Shown here: in pieces, positions 40,443 to 49,569 of the stretch
Position numbering within the stretch: the first letter of the stretch is position 1
Layout: each line of letters opens with the position of its first letter
From: Streptomyces coeruleorubidus
GTDB lineage: Bacteria > Actinomycetota > Actinomycetes > Streptomycetales > Streptomycetaceae
Direction: 5' to 3'
Assembly: GCF_008705135.1 (NCBI RefSeq)
Contig: NZ_CP023694.1
Coordinates: 8,221,001-8,285,000 of the forward strand
Length of the DNA stretch: 64,000 bases
The notes under the pieces: generated by a model
Told to the model about the DNA's origin: nothing
Seen by the model: only the letters and a program-made list of their open reading frames with translations
Database searches by the model: none
Position numbers and translations under genes: made by a program

Positions 40443-41786
40443 GTGTCCCCGACGCCCGCCCGCATCACCGCGGTCGACACCCACGACATCCGCTTCCCCA
40501 CCTCGCGCGAGCTCGACGGCTCCGACGCGATGAACCCGGACCCCGACTACTCGGCGGCCTACGTCGTCCTGCGCACGGACGCGGCCGACGGGCACGAGGG
40601 ACACGGATTCGCCTTCACCATCGGGCGGGGCAACGAGGTCCAGGTCGCCGCGATCGACGCGCTGCGCGGACACCTGATCGGCCGCTCCGTCGACGACCTG
40701 TGCGCCGACCCGTCCACCCTGAACCGCGACCTGATCGGCGACAGCCAACTGCGCTGGCTCGGCCCCGAGAAGGGCGTGATGCACATGGCGATCGGCGCGG
40801 TCGTCAACGCCGTGTGGGACCTGGCCGCCAAGCGCGCCGGCCTGCCGCTGTGGCGGCTGCTCGCCGAGGCCGAACCCGAATGGCTGGTCCGCCAGGTCGA
40901 CTTCCGCTACCTCACCGACGCCCTCACCCCCGAGGAGGCCCTGACCCTGCTGCACCAGGGCAGAGAGGGCGCCGAGGAGCGCACGGCCCGGCTGCTGGAG
41001 CGCGGCTACCCCGCCTACACCACCTCGCCCGGCTGGCTCGGCTACGACGACGAGAAACTCACGCGGCTCGCCGCCGGGGCCGTCGCCGACGGTTTCCGGC
41101 AGATCAAGCTCAAGGTCGGCGCCGACCTCGACGACGACATCCGCCGCTGCCGCGTCGCCCGTTCCGTCATCGGCCCGGACATCCGCATGGCCGTCGACGC
41201 CAACCAGCGCTGGGACGTCGACGAGGCCATCCGCTGGACCAAGGCGCTCGCCGAGTTCGATCCCTACTGGATCGAGGAGCCCACGAGCCCCGACGACATC
41301 CTCGGCCACGCGGCGATCCGCCGCGCCGTCGCCCCCGTGAAGGTCGCCACCGGCGAGCACGTGCACAACCGGATCGTCTTCAAACAACTCCTCCAGGCCG
41401 GCGCGCTGGACGTCGTCCAGATCGACGCGGCCCGCGTCGGCGGCGTCCCCGAGAACCTCGCGATCCTGCTGCTCTCGGCCAAGTTCGGCGTCCCGGTCTG
41501 CCCGCACGCGGGCGGCGTCGGCCTGTGCGAACTGGTCCAGCACCTGTCGATGTTCGACTACGTGGCCCTGACCGGAACCACCGAGGACCGTGTCATCGAA
41601 TACGTCGACCATCTGCACGACCACTTCCTCGACCCGGTGGTCATCCGCGAAGGTCATTACACGGCACCCTCCGCGCCGGGCTTCTCGGCCGCCATGCGGC
41701 CCGAGTCGCTGGCGCGGTTCACCTACCCGGGCGGCGAGTTCTGGGCCGCCGACCTCGACAAGCAGAAGAAGGGTCGGGCTGCATGA
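40443..41786 (+). CDS. fucD: L-fuconate dehydratase (enolase superfamily)
   Basis: A 447-residue enolase-superfamily acid-sugar dehydratase. The base pair is Lys222-x-Lys224 (KLKVG); metal ligands are Asp252 (DANQRW), Glu278 (IEEPTSPDD) and Glu305 (TGEHV); the general acid/base His355 lies in CPHAGG. Length and motifs fit L-fuconate dehydratases, which give 2-keto-3-deoxy-L-fuconate. Related L-rhamnonate dehydratases are usually shorter. GTG at 40443 follows GAAAGG. Its stop overlaps the next start. Confidence 0.85.
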   Translation: MSPTPARITAVDTHDIRFPTSRELDGSDAMNPDPDYSAAYVVLRTDAADGHEGHGFAFTIGRGNEVQVAAIDALRGHLIGRSVDDLCADPSTLNRDLIGDSQLRWLGPEKGVMHMAIGAVVNAVWDLAAKRAGLPLWRLLAEAEPEWLVRQVDFRYLTDALTPEEALTLLHQGREGAEERTARLLERGYPAYTTSPGWLGYDDEKLTRLAAGAVADGFRQIKLKVGADLDDDIRRCRVARSVIGPDIRMAVDANQRWDVDEAIRWTKALAEFDPYWIEEPTSPDDILGHAAIRRAVAPVKVATGEHVHNRIVFKQLLQAGALDVVQIDAARVGGVPENLAILLLSAKFGVPVCPHAGGVGLCELVQHLSMFDYVALTGTTEDRVIEYVDHLHDHFLDPVVIREGHYTAPSAPGFSAAMRPESLARFTYPGGEFWAADLDKQKKGRAA

Positions 41787-42538
41787 GCGACTTCGAGGGC
41801 ATCAAGGCCCTGGTGACGGGCGGCGCCTCCGGCATCGGCCGGGCCACCGCGGAACTGCTGGCCGAGCGCGGCGCACAAGTCGCCGTCCTCGACCTGGACC
41901 CGTCGTCGGTCGACAAGCCCCTGCTGGCCTACCGGGCGGACGTCACCGACGACACGTCCGTGCGCGAGGCCGTGGCGGCGGCCGTCGCCGACCTCGGCGG
42001 GCTGGACGTCCTGGTCAACAACGCGGGCATCGGCGCCCAGGGCACCGTCGAGGACAACTCCGACGACGACTGGCACCGCGTCTACGACGTCAACGTCGTC
42101 GGCATGGTGCGCACCGCCCGCACCTGCCTGCCCCACCTGCGCGCCTCCGCGCACGCGGCGATCGTCAACACCTGCTCCATCGCGGCCACCGCGGGCCTGC
42201 CGCAGCGCGCCCTGTACAGCGCCACCAAGGGCGCCGTGTACTCGCTGACCCTCGCCATGGCCGCCGACCACGTCCGCGAAGGCATCCGCGTCAACTGCGT
42301 CAACCCGGGCACGGTCGACACGCCGTGGGTCGGCCGCCTCCTCGACGCCGCCCCCGACCCGGCCGCCGAACGCGCCGCCCTGGAGGCCCGCCAGCCCACC
42401 GGCCGCCTGGTCGGCGCCGACGAGGTCGCGGGCGCCATCGCCTACCTGGCGAGCCCTCTGTCCGGCGCCACCACGGGCACCTCGCTCGCCGTCGACGGCG
42501 GCATGCAGGGCCTGCGGCTGCGGCCGGTGGCCCGGTGA
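41783..42538 (+). CDS. SDR, probable 2-keto-3-deoxy-L-fuconate dehydrogenase
   Basis: A 251-residue classical SDR: TGGASGIG at 12-19, NNAG at 79-82, catalytic Ser132, Tyr145, Lys149. In non-phosphorylative fucose pathways an SDR oxidises 2-keto-3-deoxy-L-fuconate to the 2,4-diketo compound, which fits its place right after the dehydratase. It could instead be the L-fucose 1-dehydrogenase. Start and stop overlap with both neighbours by four bases (ATGA, GTGA). Confidence 0.83.
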   Translation: MSDFEGIKALVTGGASGIGRATAELLAERGAQVAVLDLDPSSVDKPLLAYRADVTDDTSVREAVAAAVADLGGLDVLVNNAGIGAQGTVEDNSDDDWHRVYDVNVVGMVRTARTCLPHLRASAHAAIVNTCSIAATAGLPQRALYSATKGAVYSLTLAMAADHVREGIRVNCVNPGTVDTPWVGRLLDAAPDPAAERAALEARQPTGRLVGADEVAGAIAYLASPLSGATTGTSLAVDGGMQGLRLRPVAR

Positions 42539-43551
42539 ACCGGCTCGGCGGCAGCGGCGTCCGGGTCAGCGCCCTGTCCTTCGGCGCGGCCACCATCGGC
42601 AACCTGTACACCGAGGTCGGCGAGGAACAGGCCCGCGAGGCCGTGGAGGCCGCCTGGCAGCGGGGCATCCGCTACTTCGACACCGCCCCGCACTACGGCC
42701 TCGGCCTGTCCGAACGCCGCCTCGGCGCCGCCCTGCGCGACCGCCCCCGCGACCGGTACACGATCTCCACCAAGGTCGGCCGCCGCCTGGAGCCCACGGA
42801 CGGCACCGGCGACGACCTCGCCGGCGGCTTCGCCGTGCCCGCCACCCACCGGCGCGTCTGGGACTTCAGCGCCGACGGCATCCGCCGCACCCTGGAGGCC
42901 AGCCTGGAACGCCTCGGCCTCGACCGGGTCGACATCGTCTACCTCCACGACCCGGACGAGCACGCCGAGTGGGCCTTCCGCGAGGGCTACCCGGCGCTGG
43001 AGAAACTCCGCTCGGAGGGCGTGGTCGGGGCGATCGGTGCCGGGATGAACCAGGCGGAGATGCTCACCCGCTTCGTCCGCGACACCGACGTCGACTTGGT
43101 GCTGTGCGCCGGCCGCTACACGCTGCTCGACCAGAGCGCCCTCACCAGCCTGCTGCCCGCCGCCCAGGAGCGGGGCAGGTCCGTCGTCATCGGCGGTGCC
43201 TTCAACTCCGGCCTGCTGGCGAACCCGCAGCCGGGCGCCAAGTACAACTACACCGTCGCACCCTCCGACCTGGTCCAGCGGGCGCTGCGCCTGAAGTCCG
43301 TCGCCCACCGCCACGGCACCACGCTGCGCGCCGCCGCCCTGGCCTTCTGCGCCGCCCACCCGGCCGTCGCCAGCGTCCTCGTCGGAGCCAGATCGGCACA
43401 CGAAGTCCGCGACTGCGCCCACCAGTTCGCCGCCCGGGTGCCCGCCGGGTTCTGGCAGGAGCTGCGCGCCAAGGGCCTGCTGCCCGCCGACGCCCCCGTC
43501 CCTGGCGAGGAACCGTCCTCCACGACGGCCTCGGCCAAGGAGCCGTCATGA
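42535..43551 (+). CDS. Aldo-keto reductase, probable L-fucose dehydrogenase
   Basis: A 338-residue aldo/keto reductase with the tetrad Asp49, Tyr54, Lys80, His138 (FDTAPHYG, ISTKVG, VYLHDPD). Related bacterial enzymes oxidise L-fucose or D-arabinose to the 1,5-lactone using NAD(P)+. The neighbouring lactonase and mutarotase support this. The GTG start overlaps the previous stop. The last 20 residues (rich in Ser, Thr, Glu, Pro) look like a tail. Confidence 0.85.
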   Translation: MNRLGGSGVRVSALSFGAATIGNLYTEVGEEQAREAVEAAWQRGIRYFDTAPHYGLGLSERRLGAALRDRPRDRYTISTKVGRRLEPTDGTGDDLAGGFAVPATHRRVWDFSADGIRRTLEASLERLGLDRVDIVYLHDPDEHAEWAFREGYPALEKLRSEGVVGAIGAGMNQAEMLTRFVRDTDVDLVLCAGRYTLLDQSALTSLLPAAQERGRSVVIGGAFNSGLLANPQPGAKYNYTVAPSDLVQRALRLKSVAHRHGTTLRAAALAFCAAHPAVASVLVGARSAHEVRDCAHQFAARVPAGFWQELRAKGLLPADAPVPGEEPSSTTASAKEPS

Positions 43552-43865
43552 GAGTCGCCCTGCACACCAAGGTCCGCGCCGACCGCGTCGCCGACTACGA
43601 GGCCGCCCACCGTGAGGTGCCCGGGGAGCTCACCGACGCCATCCGCGCCGCGGGCGCCACCTCCTGGACCATCTGGCGCAGCGGCACCGACCTGTTCCAC
43701 GTCCTGGAGTGCGAGGACTACGCCCGCCTCCTCGCCGAACTGGAGAAACTGCCGGTCAACGTCGCCTGGCAGGCCCGCATGGCCGAGCTGCTGGACGTGG
43801 TGCACGACTACTCCGGCGAGGGCGCGGACGCCGGCCTGCCCGTCGTCTGGGAGCTGCCGTCATGA
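43548..43865 (+). CDS. L-rhamnose/L-fucose mutarotase family (RhaM)
   Basis: A 105-residue RhaM-type protein (DUF718), opening MRVALHTKVRADRVADYEAA and containing SWTIWRSGTDLFHVLECED. Such proteins speed up alpha/beta interconversion of 6-deoxy-L-sugars, giving the dehydrogenase its preferred anomer. Start overlaps the previous stop by four bases, and the next gene overlaps its own stop. Confidence 0.88.
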   Translation: MRVALHTKVRADRVADYEAAHREVPGELTDAIRAAGATSWTIWRSGTDLFHVLECEDYARLLAELEKLPVNVAWQARMAELLDVVHDYSGEGADAGLPVVWELPS

Positions 43866-44689
43866 CCGTGGTCGACGCGCACCACCACGTATGGGACCTG
43901 TCCGTGCGGGACCAGGACTGGATCGCCGACGGCAGCCCGATCCGACGCGACTTCACCGTGAAGGACCTCCTGCCCGAGGCTCGCGCGGCGGGCGTCGACC
44001 GCACCGTCCTCGTCCAGACCGTCACCGTCCCCGAGGAGACCCCGGAGTTCCTGGCCCTCGCCGACGAGCACGAGCTGATCGCCGGGGTCGTCGGCTGGAC
44101 CGACCTGACCCGCCCCGACGTGGCCGACGAGCTGGCCCGGCTGCGGGAACTGCCCGGCGGGCGGTACCTCAAGGGCATCCGGCACCAGGTCCAGGGCGAG
44201 CCGGATCCGCAGTGGCTGCTGCGTCCGGACGTACGCCGGGGCCTGACCGCCGTGGCCGACGCGGGACTGGTGTACGACCTGGTCGTGCTGCCCCACCAGC
44301 TCCCGGCCTGCACGAAGGCGGCCGCCGGTCTGCCGCAACTCACCTTCGTCCTCGACCACTTGGGCAAGCCGCCCATCGCCTCCGGCGCACTGGAACCCTG
44401 GGCGTCCGACCTCCACGCCCTCGCCGCGCTGCCCAACACCGTCTGCAAGCTCTCCGGCATGGTCACCGAAGCCGACCTCGTGTCCTGGACGATCGACGAC
44501 CTGCGCCCGTACGCCGACGTCGTGCTGGAGGCCTTCGGCCCGGACCGCCTGATGTTCGGCTCGGACTGGCCGGTGTGCACCCTCGCGACGGCCTACGGCG
44601 ACGTGCTCGACACCGCGCGCCGGCTGACCGGCCCGTCCGACCACGCCCGGATCTTCGGGTCCACCGCCACCCGCGTCTACGACCTCTGA
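43862..44689 (+). CDS. Amidohydrolase, probable L-fuconolactonase
   Basis: A 275-residue amidohydrolase of the cog3618 type. Metal ligands are expected in VDAHHHVWD (residues 4-12) and Asp in FGSDWPVC; the VLDHLGKP motif is also typical. It would open the lactone formed by the dehydrogenase to L-fuconate. It is the last gene of the operon, coupled to the mutarotase, and overlaps the convergent LMF1-like gene by 13 bases. Confidence 0.88.
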   Translation: MTVVDAHHHVWDLSVRDQDWIADGSPIRRDFTVKDLLPEARAAGVDRTVLVQTVTVPEETPEFLALADEHELIAGVVGWTDLTRPDVADELARLRELPGGRYLKGIRHQVQGEPDPQWLLRPDVRRGLTAVADAGLVYDLVVLPHQLPACTKAAAGLPQLTFVLDHLGKPPIASGALEPWASDLHALAALPNTVCKLSGMVTEADLVSWTIDDLRPYADVVLEAFGPDRLMFGSDWPVCTLATAYGDVLDTARRLTGPSDHARIFGSTATRVYDL

Positions 44690-46098
44690 ACGGTCTCCGC
44701 CAGCCGCGTCGGCGGCAGGAACTCCCGTACGTACGTCCGCTCCCAGCACGCGCCCGTCTCCCGCAGCTCGCTCCAGGTCGTGTAGCGGTAGCGGAACAGG
44801 CGGGCGCGCACGTACCGCGGGGGCTCGTCCGGCGGGAACGGCGAGCGGCGCAGCAGCTTCAGGGTGTCGCGGTCGTTCTCCAGCAGCCGTTCCACCAGGG
44901 CGCCGAACCAGGACCCGGCGTACGCGGGGGAGAGGGCCGCGAACCACATCAGCCAGTCGAGCCGCAGATGGTACGGCGCGAACTGGCGCGGCCAGCGCCG
45001 GGGATCACCGGGCTTGCCCTTGAACTCGTACTCCCGCCAGTCCGAGTCCTCACGCGGCACGTCGTCGGCCGTGCCCTCGACGACCACCTCGTGGCGGACC
45101 CGGCTGACGCTGCCGAACGCGCCGTAGGTGTTGACCAGATGGAGCGGGTCGAAGGACCGGTTCATCACCTGGCGGCGGGAGATCATGTTGCGGACCGGCT
45201 GGTAGCTGAGCCCCAGCAGCAGCGCGGCGACCGCGAGGACCACGACCTCGTACCAGAGCGGCGCGCCGGGCACCGACGGCGGATCGGCCGGGAACCGCAC
45301 CGCCGACAGGGCCAGCACGATCGTGATCCAGTTCAGCCAGGCGAAGTTGCCCGACAGCACCAGCCAGAGCTGGGTGACGATCATCAGCGCGGCAGCGGCC
45401 GTCGCGACCGGCTGCGGCGTGAACAGCAGGAAGGGCACCACGAGTTGGGTGAGGTGGTTCGCGGCCACCTCGACCCGGTGCAGGGGCCGGGGCAGATGGT
45501 GGAAGAACCAGCTCAGCGGGCCCGGCATCGGCTGCGTCTCGTGATGGTGGTCCAGGCACGTCAGCTTGCGCCAGCACTCGTCGCCGCGCATCTTGATCAG
45601 CCCCGCGCCGAACTCCACGCGGAACAGGATCCAGCGCAGGAGGAACAGCACGACGACGGGCGGCGCCACCTCGTCGTTGCCGAGGAACACGGCGAGGAAG
45701 CCGACCTCCAGCAGCAGCGACTCCCAGCCGAAGGAGTACCAGGTCTGCCCGACGTTGACGATCGACAGGTACAGCACCCACGGCACCAGCCACAGCAGCA
45801 TGCCGCCCCACAGCGGCAGCAGCGAGTCCAGCCCGGCCAGCAGCGCCGCCGCCACCGCGCAGCCCGCCCACGCGCAGACGGCGAAGAAACGGTCGGAGTA
45901 GTGGAGCTGGAACAGGCTCGGCGCCCGCTTGAAGGGCACCCGCTCGACGAACTTCGGCACCGGCAGCATGCCGCGCTGCCCGATCAGCGCGCGGAACTGC
46001 AACGCCGCCGTCAGGAACGCGACCAGGTAGACGGCGGCCAGCGCCCGCTGGAAGACCAGCCGGCTCAGCCAGTAGTCGGATGCGGTGAACCAGTCCAC
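44677..46098 (-). CDS. LMF1-like (lipase maturation factor) membrane protein
   Basis: A 473-residue multispanning protein matching the lipase maturation factor family: N-terminal WFTASDYWLSRLVFQRALA, QRGMLPVP, the YSFGWESLLLEVGFLAVFL and WILFRVEFGAGLIKMRGDECW motifs, and a soluble C-terminal domain with FAPYHLRLDWLMWF. In animals LMF1 helps lipoprotein lipase fold in the ER; the bacterial role is unknown to me. About nine membrane helices are expected in residues 15-300. The adjacent operon is convergent, so no link is implied. Confidence 0.87.
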   Translation of the reverse strand: MDWFTASDYWLSRLVFQRALAAVYLVAFLTAALQFRALIGQRGMLPVPKFVERVPFKRAPSLFQLHYSDRFFAVCAWAGCAVAAALLAGLDSLLPLWGGMLLWLVPWVLYLSIVNVGQTWYSFGWESLLLEVGFLAVFLGNDEVAPPVVVLFLLRWILFRVEFGAGLIKMRGDECWRKLTCLDHHHETQPMPGPLSWFFHHLPRPLHRVEVAANHLTQLVVPFLLFTPQPVATAAAALMIVTQLWLVLSGNFAWLNWITIVLALSAVRFPADPPSVPGAPLWYEVVVLAVAALLLGLSYQPVRNMISRRQVMNRSFDPLHLVNTYGAFGSVSRVRHEVVVEGTADDVPREDSDWREYEFKGKPGDPRRWPRQFAPYHLRLDWLMWFAALSPAYAGSWFGALVERLLENDRDTLKLLRRSPFPPDEPPRYVRARLFRYRYTTWSELRETGACWERTYVREFLPPTRLAETVQRS

Positions 46099-46184
46099 GG
46101 CCGTGCGCTCCTCCCAGTGCTGCGCCGGACCCCGTCGTCACGCTCCGCGTGCAACCGCTCCGGTTGCGTGACCCGAGTGAGTGA

Positions 46185-46235
46185 AGCAAACAATAGTGAT
46201 CAATTACCTCATTCATGACGAAGTTGTCTGGAGAG
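46185..46235. promoter_or_regulatory. AT-rich divergent promoter region
   Basis: A local AT-rich stretch containing ACAATAGTGATCAATTAC and a ribosome site GGAGAG stands out in very GC-rich DNA between the divergent LMF1-like and lipoprotein genes. Likely promoters for both; boxes not assignable with confidence. Confidence 0.35.
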
Positions 46236-46239
46236 CGAA

Positions 46240-47382
46240 GTGCGGACACCTACCGGGACCTTCGCCACGGCCTGCGCGCTCTTCGTGACGTTCCTCCTCT
46301 CGGGCTGCGGCGGCGAAGGCGGCGGCGACGGCGAGGGTGACGCCGCGGGCGCCGGCGGGGCACTCTTCCTCCAGGCGGCCGCGGCCCAGGGGCCGAACCC
46401 CTTCACGGACTCCACGGCCACCACGACGGCTACCCCGTCCCCCATCCCCCGAACGCCCGAGACGGCCGGCCCGGGCGACGCGGCCCCGGTCTCCGCCGAC
46501 CTGAGCGGCCTGCGCTCGCTCTCCGGCGGAACACCCGGCCTGTACGGCGGCATCGAGCGGACCGGTAGCTGCGACGTCGCCCGGCAGATCGGCCACCTCG
46601 CCCGCGACCGGGCCAGGACACGCGCCTTCGCCCGGGTCGCGGGCGTCTCCCCGGCGTCCGTCCCGGACCACCTGCGCAATCTGACCCCGGTCGTGCTGCG
46701 CGCCGACACCCGCGTCACCAACCACGGCTTCCGGGCCGGCCGGGCCGCCGGCCACCAGGCCGTCCTCCAGGCGGGCACCGCCGTCCTGGTCGACGACCGG
46801 GGCGTGCCGCGCGTCCGGTGCGCCTGCGGCAACCCGCTCCGCCCGCCGGTGGCGCTGCGCGGCACGCCGGCCGTCAAAGGCACCCCGTGGCCCGGCTACC
46901 GGCCCGGCCAGGTCGTCGTCGTGACGCCCGCGCCGCAGACGATCGCCGACTTCACGATCGTCGACGTCACCACCCGCACCTGGATCGAACGGCGGATCGG
47001 CCACGACGTACGCCGCGACCGGGCCCTTCCGCCACCGGTCTGGGCGACGAACTCCCCGGCGCCGACGCCCCAGCCGTCCGGGCCACCGCCCCTCGCCCCG
47101 CGCGAGTCCGGCGTCTTTGCGGACCCGGACAGCGCGTCCTCCTGGGACGTGAGCTCCCCGGATGACATCGGCCCCCCGGACACCGTCACGGACGCACCAC
47201 CGCCCGACGAGCCCGGCCCGCTGCCCGACGAACCGCCCCCCGACGATGCCGGCGGCCTCGACGAGGTCGGCCCCGTCGCCGTGCCGGACAACCCCGATCT
47301 GCCCGACGGAGCCGGGCTGATTCCCGACGATCCGGCCGACGACAGCATCCTCGGCAGCCCCACGGACGTCTTCGGTAACTGA
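46240..47382 (+). CDS. Lipoprotein, DUF6777-like
   Basis: A 380-residue lipoprotein with signal ending LLSGC (Cys23). The central domain, about 95-255, contains GGIERTGSCDVARQIGHL, a pair CACGNPL and FTIVDVTTRTWIERR. The C-terminal third is rich in Pro and Asp, probably disordered. It resembles DUF6777 proteins from Streptomyces. No enzyme motif is visible. GTG 46240 follows GGAGAG. The next gene, a PP2C regulator, starts 78 bases later and may be co-transcribed. Confidence 0.7.
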   Translation: MRTPTGTFATACALFVTFLLSGCGGEGGGDGEGDAAGAGGALFLQAAAAQGPNPFTDSTATTTATPSPIPRTPETAGPGDAAPVSADLSGLRSLSGGTPGLYGGIERTGSCDVARQIGHLARDRARTRAFARVAGVSPASVPDHLRNLTPVVLRADTRVTNHGFRAGRAAGHQAVLQAGTAVLVDDRGVPRVRCACGNPLRPPVALRGTPAVKGTPWPGYRPGQVVVVTPAPQTIADFTIVDVTTRTWIERRIGHDVRRDRALPPPVWATNSPAPTPQPSGPPPLAPRESGVFADPDSASSWDVSSPDDIGPPDTVTDAPPPDEPGPLPDEPPPDDAGGLDEVGPVAVPDNPDLPDGAGLIPDDPADDSILGSPTDVFGN

Positions 47383-47459
47383 GGGCCGGTTCGGCGGAGC
47401 GGCCCGTAAACTCAGCACATCCGGTCGAAGAATCGGACGAATCCTGGCAAGGTGGGCCC

Positions 47460-49547
47460 ATGGCTGATCGGGGAGCGAGCGCCCTGTCCCTCCCGGACGA
47501 CTGGCCCGCCCACCCGGACCCGATTCTCGCGCTCAACCGGATGGGCAGTTTCGACTGGGATCTGGACACCGGCCTGATGCAGATGGACGCCCGGGCCCAC
47601 GAGGTCTTCGACGTGCGCCCCGACGAGTACGACGACCACCCCGAGACCCTCTCCAAGCGCGTCCCGCCCGGCGAGGCCCGGCGCCTGGACACCGCGGTGA
47701 GCCAGGCCCTCAAGGACGGCAGCGAGAACTACGGCGCCTACTTCCGCGTCCGCCGCCGCGACGGCTCCCTGCGCTGGACCCACACCCAGGGCTACATCCG
47801 GCGCGACGACACCGGACGGCCCCGCCGCATCATCGGCATCGTCCGGGACGCCACCCAGGAACTCGCCGAGAGCGAGGCCCGCAGCGACCAGGCCGCCCAG
47901 GACGAGGCCCGCCGGCAGCAGACCAGCGTCGTCGAACTCACCACGGCCGCCCTCGCCCACGCCCGCACCGTCCAGGACGTCATCGACGTCCTCAAGGACA
48001 CCCACGGCCTCACCCACCTGGGCGCCACCAGCCTCGTCATGGGCCTGGTCGAGGCCGGCCGCATCCGCCTGGTCGCCGAGGGCCCCTCGGACAGCTTCGT
48101 GCCCGGCACCCGCGTCACCCGGATCGACGAGCCCTACCCGATGAGCGAGGCCGTACGGACCCTCGCTCCCTGCTTCATCGAGTCGCCGGAGGAGTTCGCC
48201 GAGCGCTACCCGATCCTCTGGCCGCACATCACCGAACTGAACATCACGTCGGCCGCCTATCTGCCCCTCATCGTCCAGGCACAGCCGATCGGCGCGATGG
48301 GCCTGCTCTACAGCGACCGGCACGGTTTCACCCCCGAGGAGCGCAACATCCTCGTCGCCCTCGGCAGCAGCATCGCGCAGAGCCTCCAGCGGGCCATGTT
48401 CTACGAGCAGGAGATGGACCTCGCGCAGGGCCTCCAGCAGGCCATGCTGCCCCGGACCATCCCGAGCGTGCCCGGGGCCGACATCGCCGTCCGCTACCGC
48501 GCGGCCACCATCGGCGGCTCCCTCGGCCGTGACATCGGCGGCGACTGGTACGACCTGATCCCGCTGCCCGGCGGCCGGGTCGGCGCCGTCATCGGCGACG
48601 TCCAGGGCCACGACACGCACGCGGCCGCCGTCATGGGACAGTTGCGCATCGTGCTGCGCGCCTACGCCGCCGAGGGGCACACCCCGGCCACCGTGATGGC
48701 CCGCGCCTCCGTCTTCCTGCACGAACTCGACACCGACCGCTCCGCGACCTGCCTCTACGCGGAGGCCGACCTGTCCACCGGCGTGCTCCAGGTGGTCCGG
48801 GCCGGCCACATCGATCCGCTCGTGCGGCAGACCGACGGCTCCTGCCGCCGCGTCACCGTCCCGGGCGGTCTGCCGCTCGGCCTGTCCGCCGAGTTCGGCC
48901 GCCTCGACTACCCGGTGGGCACCGTGGAACTGGACCCGGGCGAGACCCTGCTGCTGTGCACCGACGGACTGGTGGAGCAGCCCGGCGCCGACCTCGACGA
49001 CGGCATGCGCACCCTGACCGCGCTCGTCGCCACCGGTCCCGACGACGTACGGGACCTCGCCGACCGGCTCATCGACGTGGCCGCCGAACGCGGCGGCGAC
49101 GACGACGTGGCGCTGCTCCTGTTGCGCCGGCGGGGGCCGGACGGCCCGCGTTCCGGCCGCCGGCTCCAGTGGCTCGTCGCCCCCGGCGATCCGGCGGCCC
49201 TGGCCGAGGCCCGGCACACGATCCGCACCGCGGTCGGCGTCTGGGGAGCCGCGGACCGCGCCGACGAGATCGAACTGGTCGCCGACGAGCTGATCACCAA
49301 CGCCCTGATGCACACCGAGGGCTCCGCGATCGTCACCCTGCGGGCCCTCACCGGTTCGGAACGCCGGCTGCGCGTCGAGGTCGAGGACTCCTCCAGCGCC
49401 CTGCCGCGCCGCCGCGAGGCGGGCGAGTCCGGCGTCTCCGGGAGGGGCCTGCTGCTGGTCGAGCTGCTCACCGACCTGTGGGGCGTGGAGGCGCGCGGCG
49501 GCGGCAAGGCCGTGTGGTGCGAGTTCGTGGTGCCCGACCCGGAATGA
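47460..49547 (+). CDS. PAS-GAF-SpoIIE phosphatase with HATPase domain
   Basis: A 695-residue multidomain regulator without membrane segments: PAS at about 20-135 (FDWDLDTGLMQMDARAHEVF), a short coiled region, GAF at about 155-310, PP2C/SpoIIE phosphatase at about 330-560 (GRDIGGDWYDL, VIGDVQGHD, CTDGLVEQP), and an RsbW-like HATPase at about 575-695 (ELVADELITNALMHTEG, GRGLLLV). Such proteins combine phosphatase and kinase halves of partner-switching systems that control sigma factors or anti-sigma antagonists. The PAS and GAF domains should sense an unknown signal. No anti-sigma antagonist gene is adjacent. Confidence 0.92.
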   Translation: MADRGASALSLPDDWPAHPDPILALNRMGSFDWDLDTGLMQMDARAHEVFDVRPDEYDDHPETLSKRVPPGEARRLDTAVSQALKDGSENYGAYFRVRRRDGSLRWTHTQGYIRRDDTGRPRRIIGIVRDATQELAESEARSDQAAQDEARRQQTSVVELTTAALAHARTVQDVIDVLKDTHGLTHLGATSLVMGLVEAGRIRLVAEGPSDSFVPGTRVTRIDEPYPMSEAVRTLAPCFIESPEEFAERYPILWPHITELNITSAAYLPLIVQAQPIGAMGLLYSDRHGFTPEERNILVALGSSIAQSLQRAMFYEQEMDLAQGLQQAMLPRTIPSVPGADIAVRYRAATIGGSLGRDIGGDWYDLIPLPGGRVGAVIGDVQGHDTHAAAVMGQLRIVLRAYAAEGHTPATVMARASVFLHELDTDRSATCLYAEADLSTGVLQVVRAGHIDPLVRQTDGSCRRVTVPGGLPLGLSAEFGRLDYPVGTVELDPGETLLLCTDGLVEQPGADLDDGMRTLTALVATGPDDVRDLADRLIDVAAERGGDDDVALLLLRRRGPDGPRSGRRLQWLVAPGDPAALAEARHTIRTAVGVWGAADRADEIELVADELITNALMHTEGSAIVTLRALTGSERRLRVEVEDSSSALPRRREAGESGVSGRGLLLVELLTDLWGVEARGGGKAVWCEFVVPDPE

Positions 49548-49569
49548 GACCGCGTGGCACTCTGGACCT

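Noticed and set aside
39351..41657. A 768-codon minus-strand frame opposite permease and dehydratase genes
   Set aside because: Shadow with low-complexity Asp/Gly/Gln composition.
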